Shown here one piece after another: positions 60,346-64,000 of a DNA stretch of 64,000 nucleotides. The stretch covers positions 501,670 through 565,669 of the forward strand of contig VZRG01000199.1 of assembly GCA_013397435.1 (NCBI GenBank). Reading direction: 5' to 3'. The translations under genes and the position numbers were made by a program. Under the pieces are notes generated by a model. It was not told the origin of the DNA. It did no database searches and saw nothing but the letters and a program-made list of their open reading frames with translations. The stretch is from Erythrocercus mccallii (taxonomy: Eukaryota; Chordata; Aves; Passeriformes; Dicruridae). Each line of letters begins with the position of its first letter. Position 1 is the first letter of the stretch.

Positions 60346-63300
60346 GAAAGCTGCATGAATACTAAGAACTTCTTGTCTAGTTTTTCTTTTCTCTTATAAC
60401 TAAGATGCACTTGCCAGCAGAATTGATTTGAAAGTTGTTTTCCCTTATATTAGGACTTGTTCTGCATTTTATTTTCTGTATTTAGGTATTCAGATCATCT
60501 TGTCATGAAACATACTACAGCAGACTTACATTAAACAGAAGACCAGAGAGATGGGAAATATGTTCCTCTTCTCTATTTTGTATTCAAGAAAGTGAAAAAA
60601 GTAAACTTTATATGTAGATTTTCGTAATGGTGCTTCTCCTCTGGAATTATGTGCTTGAGAATTTTTCAATATTGCATTATTACATAACATAAACCAAATG
60701 ATTTTATGATGGTGTTTTATTCTGGCCATAGAAATAATTTTATTTTGAGCAGTATCTACTACCTTATATGTAGTCCTTGGGGATTTCCGTTGTTTTGGGT
60801 GGAAAGCAGAATTAGATTTTTCTATACTGGTGAAAAATCCTATCTAATGGGTCTTGGGAAAATTATTGTAGATGTTGATGTTCTCCTGCTGACTTTTATG
60901 ACTATTTAATATTGTTGAAACAAGCCGCTAGGTGGCAATATCAATTAAAAAATTTCCAATTCATGCAATTCAAGTTATCATCTAAAATGGGGCACTAAGG
61001 AGTAGGTTTGATTAAAGTGAAAGCATTACAACTTGTTTTATGCAAGATTTCTTGATATAGAGAGGAAGTGTTCTACCAAAGCACTCGGTGTGGGTGACTG
61101 GTGACTGAGGGTAGCTATATTTGCTTGGATAGAGAGGAAATGTGGTTTTCTCTTGTTTTGTATTTTTGCAATATTTGATAGACATTTGCAAAGGTGAACT
61201 ATTATTGTACTACTTCTTGATGAAACTTGTTTTAACCTACCAGTTAGAATCAGTTGGGTTGTATCAGTGTTACCTGAGAAACAAATCCTTACTGGTGTGA
61301 ACATGAAACATTTCAAACTACTTCATTGAAAATCAATGTGAATTTACTTATGGCTATGGATGAAATAATGAAATATTGTCTGTTACAAGTAGACACTTAT
61401 TAATGGATGTGCTGATTATATTTTCTTTGGTGTGGGTGCCCCTGTACAGCACACAGGCTGGGTTTGTATGTGAGAGAGAAGACTGAAGAGACTTGTACAG
61501 CTAAGCACATACAGAAACCATATCCCGTATCACAGGGCTTGTCTTACCAGAGGTGTCTGGTCCTCTTATTTAGAAATGTATATAATTTTTCAGCATGTTT
61601 ATTGAAGATGCTTTTGCTGCTGTTCCTGCTCAAGGAACTGTTCAAGCTGCTGTTTGGGTTATTGCTTTGGGAATACATATAATGAAATTGCTGGCATGTG
61701 GTAACAGTGGCATTTCTGCTTCAGTGTGGTTTTACTGAAGCTCCTGTCTGCCTGTAGCGCTCCACATGCATTTTTAAAACATCTGTGTAGTATGCTGTGC
61801 TCTTTTTAGGCTTTCTTCCTGGCTGCTTTTACTTTTTGGTGTTTGTTTCCAGTGCTTTATTCTGTCAGTAATGGGCATGTCAGTAACCCTGCTGTGGCCC
61901 TTGGGTATTTTTGAGGAGGCAGTGCTGTCTATTGTGTTAATACTTAGTCTTTATTTTGTTAGGACTTATAATCATTTTATCAGGCAGTGGCTAGAGCAAC
62001 TAATTTATCTTGGAGTGATTTATATTTTGCCTTCGTTCTGTTTGTCTGCTGTGTATTAAGGTTTTGCAGTGACTATGCTTCTCAGTCCTTAGGTCATGCA
62101 ATTTCTCCTGATCTATTTCTGGTTTGGTTTGATACAGCATAAGCATTCCCTTCAAGTGCTGCTTTTCAAGTAGTGTTGAAAATTCTTGATTTGATGGCCT
62201 TTGTCCTCAGTAAACTCTGTCATAGATCAGACTGATCTGCTTGTTAGAGTTTGTGAGGGGTGCTTCCTAAAGTCAGCGATAAAGTTCTCATAAGTTGCTA
62301 TGTCTAGTATCTGAGGTCTAGGCAATTAAGGATCGTGCCCTTAAGGATTGGATTTGTGGTGTTTTTTTGTTAGCTTGTTTTTTTACAGGTTTAACTTTGG
62401 TTTCTTTTCCATTTTCTTTTTAAGGTCAGTAATTACATCGTACATGGTGGTATTGTCTCTCTAACGTGGTTCTCTGCATGCACTGCCTCTGTAAGAGTAG
62501 GTAGTTTAATCATACTTTATTACAGTAGACACATAAACACTACTGGGATAAAAGGAAAGTATTTCCAAAACTTTATATTGTGGTAAGACCTATGCCTGTA
62601 GAGTTTACTGCTATTAAGGTTTTTACTAAGTTTAATAATATATAATTTATGGACTACACTGTCAGAGGCTGTGTACAAAGTGCTTCATGGTTACGAGCTG
62701 TGTAAAGCCACATCAATATTGTATCTGCGATAACTGACCAGAGAATGTAAATGCTAAAATTCACTTAGCAGGCAAAATGACTTGGCAAATGTGGTTCAAG
62801 GTTTTTAGACTCTGATCCAGAGTCCAATGCTGACTTTCTGGCTGTTTTTCCTCTTACTGGTATTCACTGTTGCATGTTTCTGCTGTAGGTGAAGTATCCT
62901 GGTTATGTTTGAGGTGGCCTGTGTTAGTGCAAGGCAGAAACTTGCCTATATTATATATTAGAGTGTATTTTCTGTGATTGTGTCAATTTGGAATCCTGGT
63001 GCTATTTCTTCTCCTACGAAGAAACACTAATAATTCTCTTAGCTGTCCTTTTTCTTAGGGTGTGTTGTATCCAAAAATAATGTTATGTCATTGCAGCTTA
63101 ACAGTTTTTCTTCCAGGTGTGGCATGTACTTAGCACAATGTGTCCATGCCCTCCTGGCATTCTCCTTCTGAGTGCTTTGCTTTCTGTGATGGTCTGGTGT
63201 CTGTGTTACCACAGACTTACCATATCTGAGTCTTTTCAAATGGGTCTCCTTTAACAGTTTTCTAATACCTTTCTGTGATTTTCTACCTTAGTGTTGCTCC

Positions 63301-64000
63301 CTTGCCTCCTCAGGCAGCTCCTGGTTCTATAGGGACAAGGACAGTCATGAGGACGTACAAGGACGTTCCTTGTACTTCAGTGCCATCATGCTTTCCTTGT
63401 TGTGATTTTTTTTTTCTGATATTTGAATTGTATTTAATGTGATTTTTTTCTACTGAGGAATCCTATTAAGAGTGATACTGAATGCCTTTGTTCTTGTAAA
63501 AGCTGGGTTGTCTTTTACTGATTTCAGCTGGGTTAATTACTAAGCAGGTCCCTGATCACATTTATGTTTGGGAGAGCTTTTTTTCCTTTGAAAACAAGAA
63601 TCCTTGACAAAGTTAAAAAACTCAAAACCACAGCAAAAGCCAACAGATGCACTGCTGGAACTACCTGCCTCAGCAAGTATCCTGTCAGGACTGGTGCTCT
63701 GTAGACAGCCCTGTGCTTTTGTCTAAGACACAGAAAGTGGGATGCTTTGTGGGATGTCTGTCTGCTTTACATGCTGCAAATACTAGTTTTAATTCCCTTC
63801 ATTTAAGGCAATTTTAACATTTTTTTGTTGCATTGCTTTCCAGTTTAAAGTTTATAGATTGCACATGCTTTCAATGGTTTTTTTCCCCTATGCAAGTAAC
63901 AGTTTTGTTATTTTCCTTTCTGCTTCTTGAAAACAGAGTAAATTCTGTAGGTGTGCCCTTGGTTTATGTCTCCCAGTGATCCAGCAAAGCAGTACCTAGC

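Larger units (their letters stand above)
46441..64000 (+). other. SRPK2: Long first intron of SRPK2
   Basis: From the donor at 46441 to the right edge no further SRPK2 exon is recognisable. I looked for the proline-rich segment that follows in SRPK2 and for the alternative N-terminus and saw neither. The sequence is T-rich on the plus strand and mostly free of repeats except the CR1 pieces at 57.3, 59.2 and 59.6-60.3 kb. Isolated ORFs (48014-48364 plus, 53637-53891 minus, 56712-57155 minus) have no known domain. Confidence 0.65.

Noticed and set aside
61871..62059. ORF beginning M-S-V, considered as the alternative SRPK2 N-terminus
   Set aside because: The following residues (TLLWPLGIF) do not match the Ser/Glu-rich alternative SRPK2 start, and no donor fits.

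Overview
The window is vertebrate genomic DNA, most likely from a bird. It has split genes with GT-AG introns, CpG-island promoters, few interspersed repeats, and CR1-type LINE fragments as the main repeat class. No species can be named from the sequence. There is no bacterial operon, CRISPR array, tRNA or rRNA.

Three protein-coding loci are recognisable. (1) RINT1, minus strand, at the left edge: four coding exons between 1107 and 2340 give about the first 247 residues, and the gene runs off the left side. A CpG island at about 3353-3880 is its likely promoter. (2) PUS7, minus strand, 22266 down to 4594: fifteen coding exons with matching phases assemble into a complete 645-residue TruD-family pseudouridine synthase, including the GTKDKR catalytic motif. 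Its poly(A) signal at 4028-4033 lies only about 150 bp from the RINT1 CpG island. Its 5' noncoding exon and promoter are expected in the CpG island at about 25.1-26.1 kb, which is interrupted by a 619-base N gap. (3) SRPK2, plus strand: one 85-bp coding exon (46356-46440) beside a second CpG island with a 315-base gap. The rest of the window (46.4-64 kb) is its long first intron.

The space between the PUS7 and SRPK2 promoters (about 26.2-45.7 kb) holds no gene I can support. It contains a solo LTR-like element (about 27.17-27.59 kb), a CR1 tail, an A-rich tract and small duplications. Other repeats are a decayed CR1 reverse-transcriptase fragment in a PUS7 intron, a probable retroelement fragment in the PUS7 5' intron, and two oppositely oriented CR1 pieces in the SRPK2 intron.

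The most noteworthy observations are these. A perfect 46-bp triplication carries the 5' splice site of a RINT1 exon. The orientation of PUS7 between its neighbours differs from what I recall in human (PUS7 tandem with RINT1 and head-to-head with SRPK2). PUS7 has a tandem in-frame alternative donor 12 nt apart. Both assembly gaps fall in first-exon/promoter CpG islands. I found no evidence of a novel multi-gene system.
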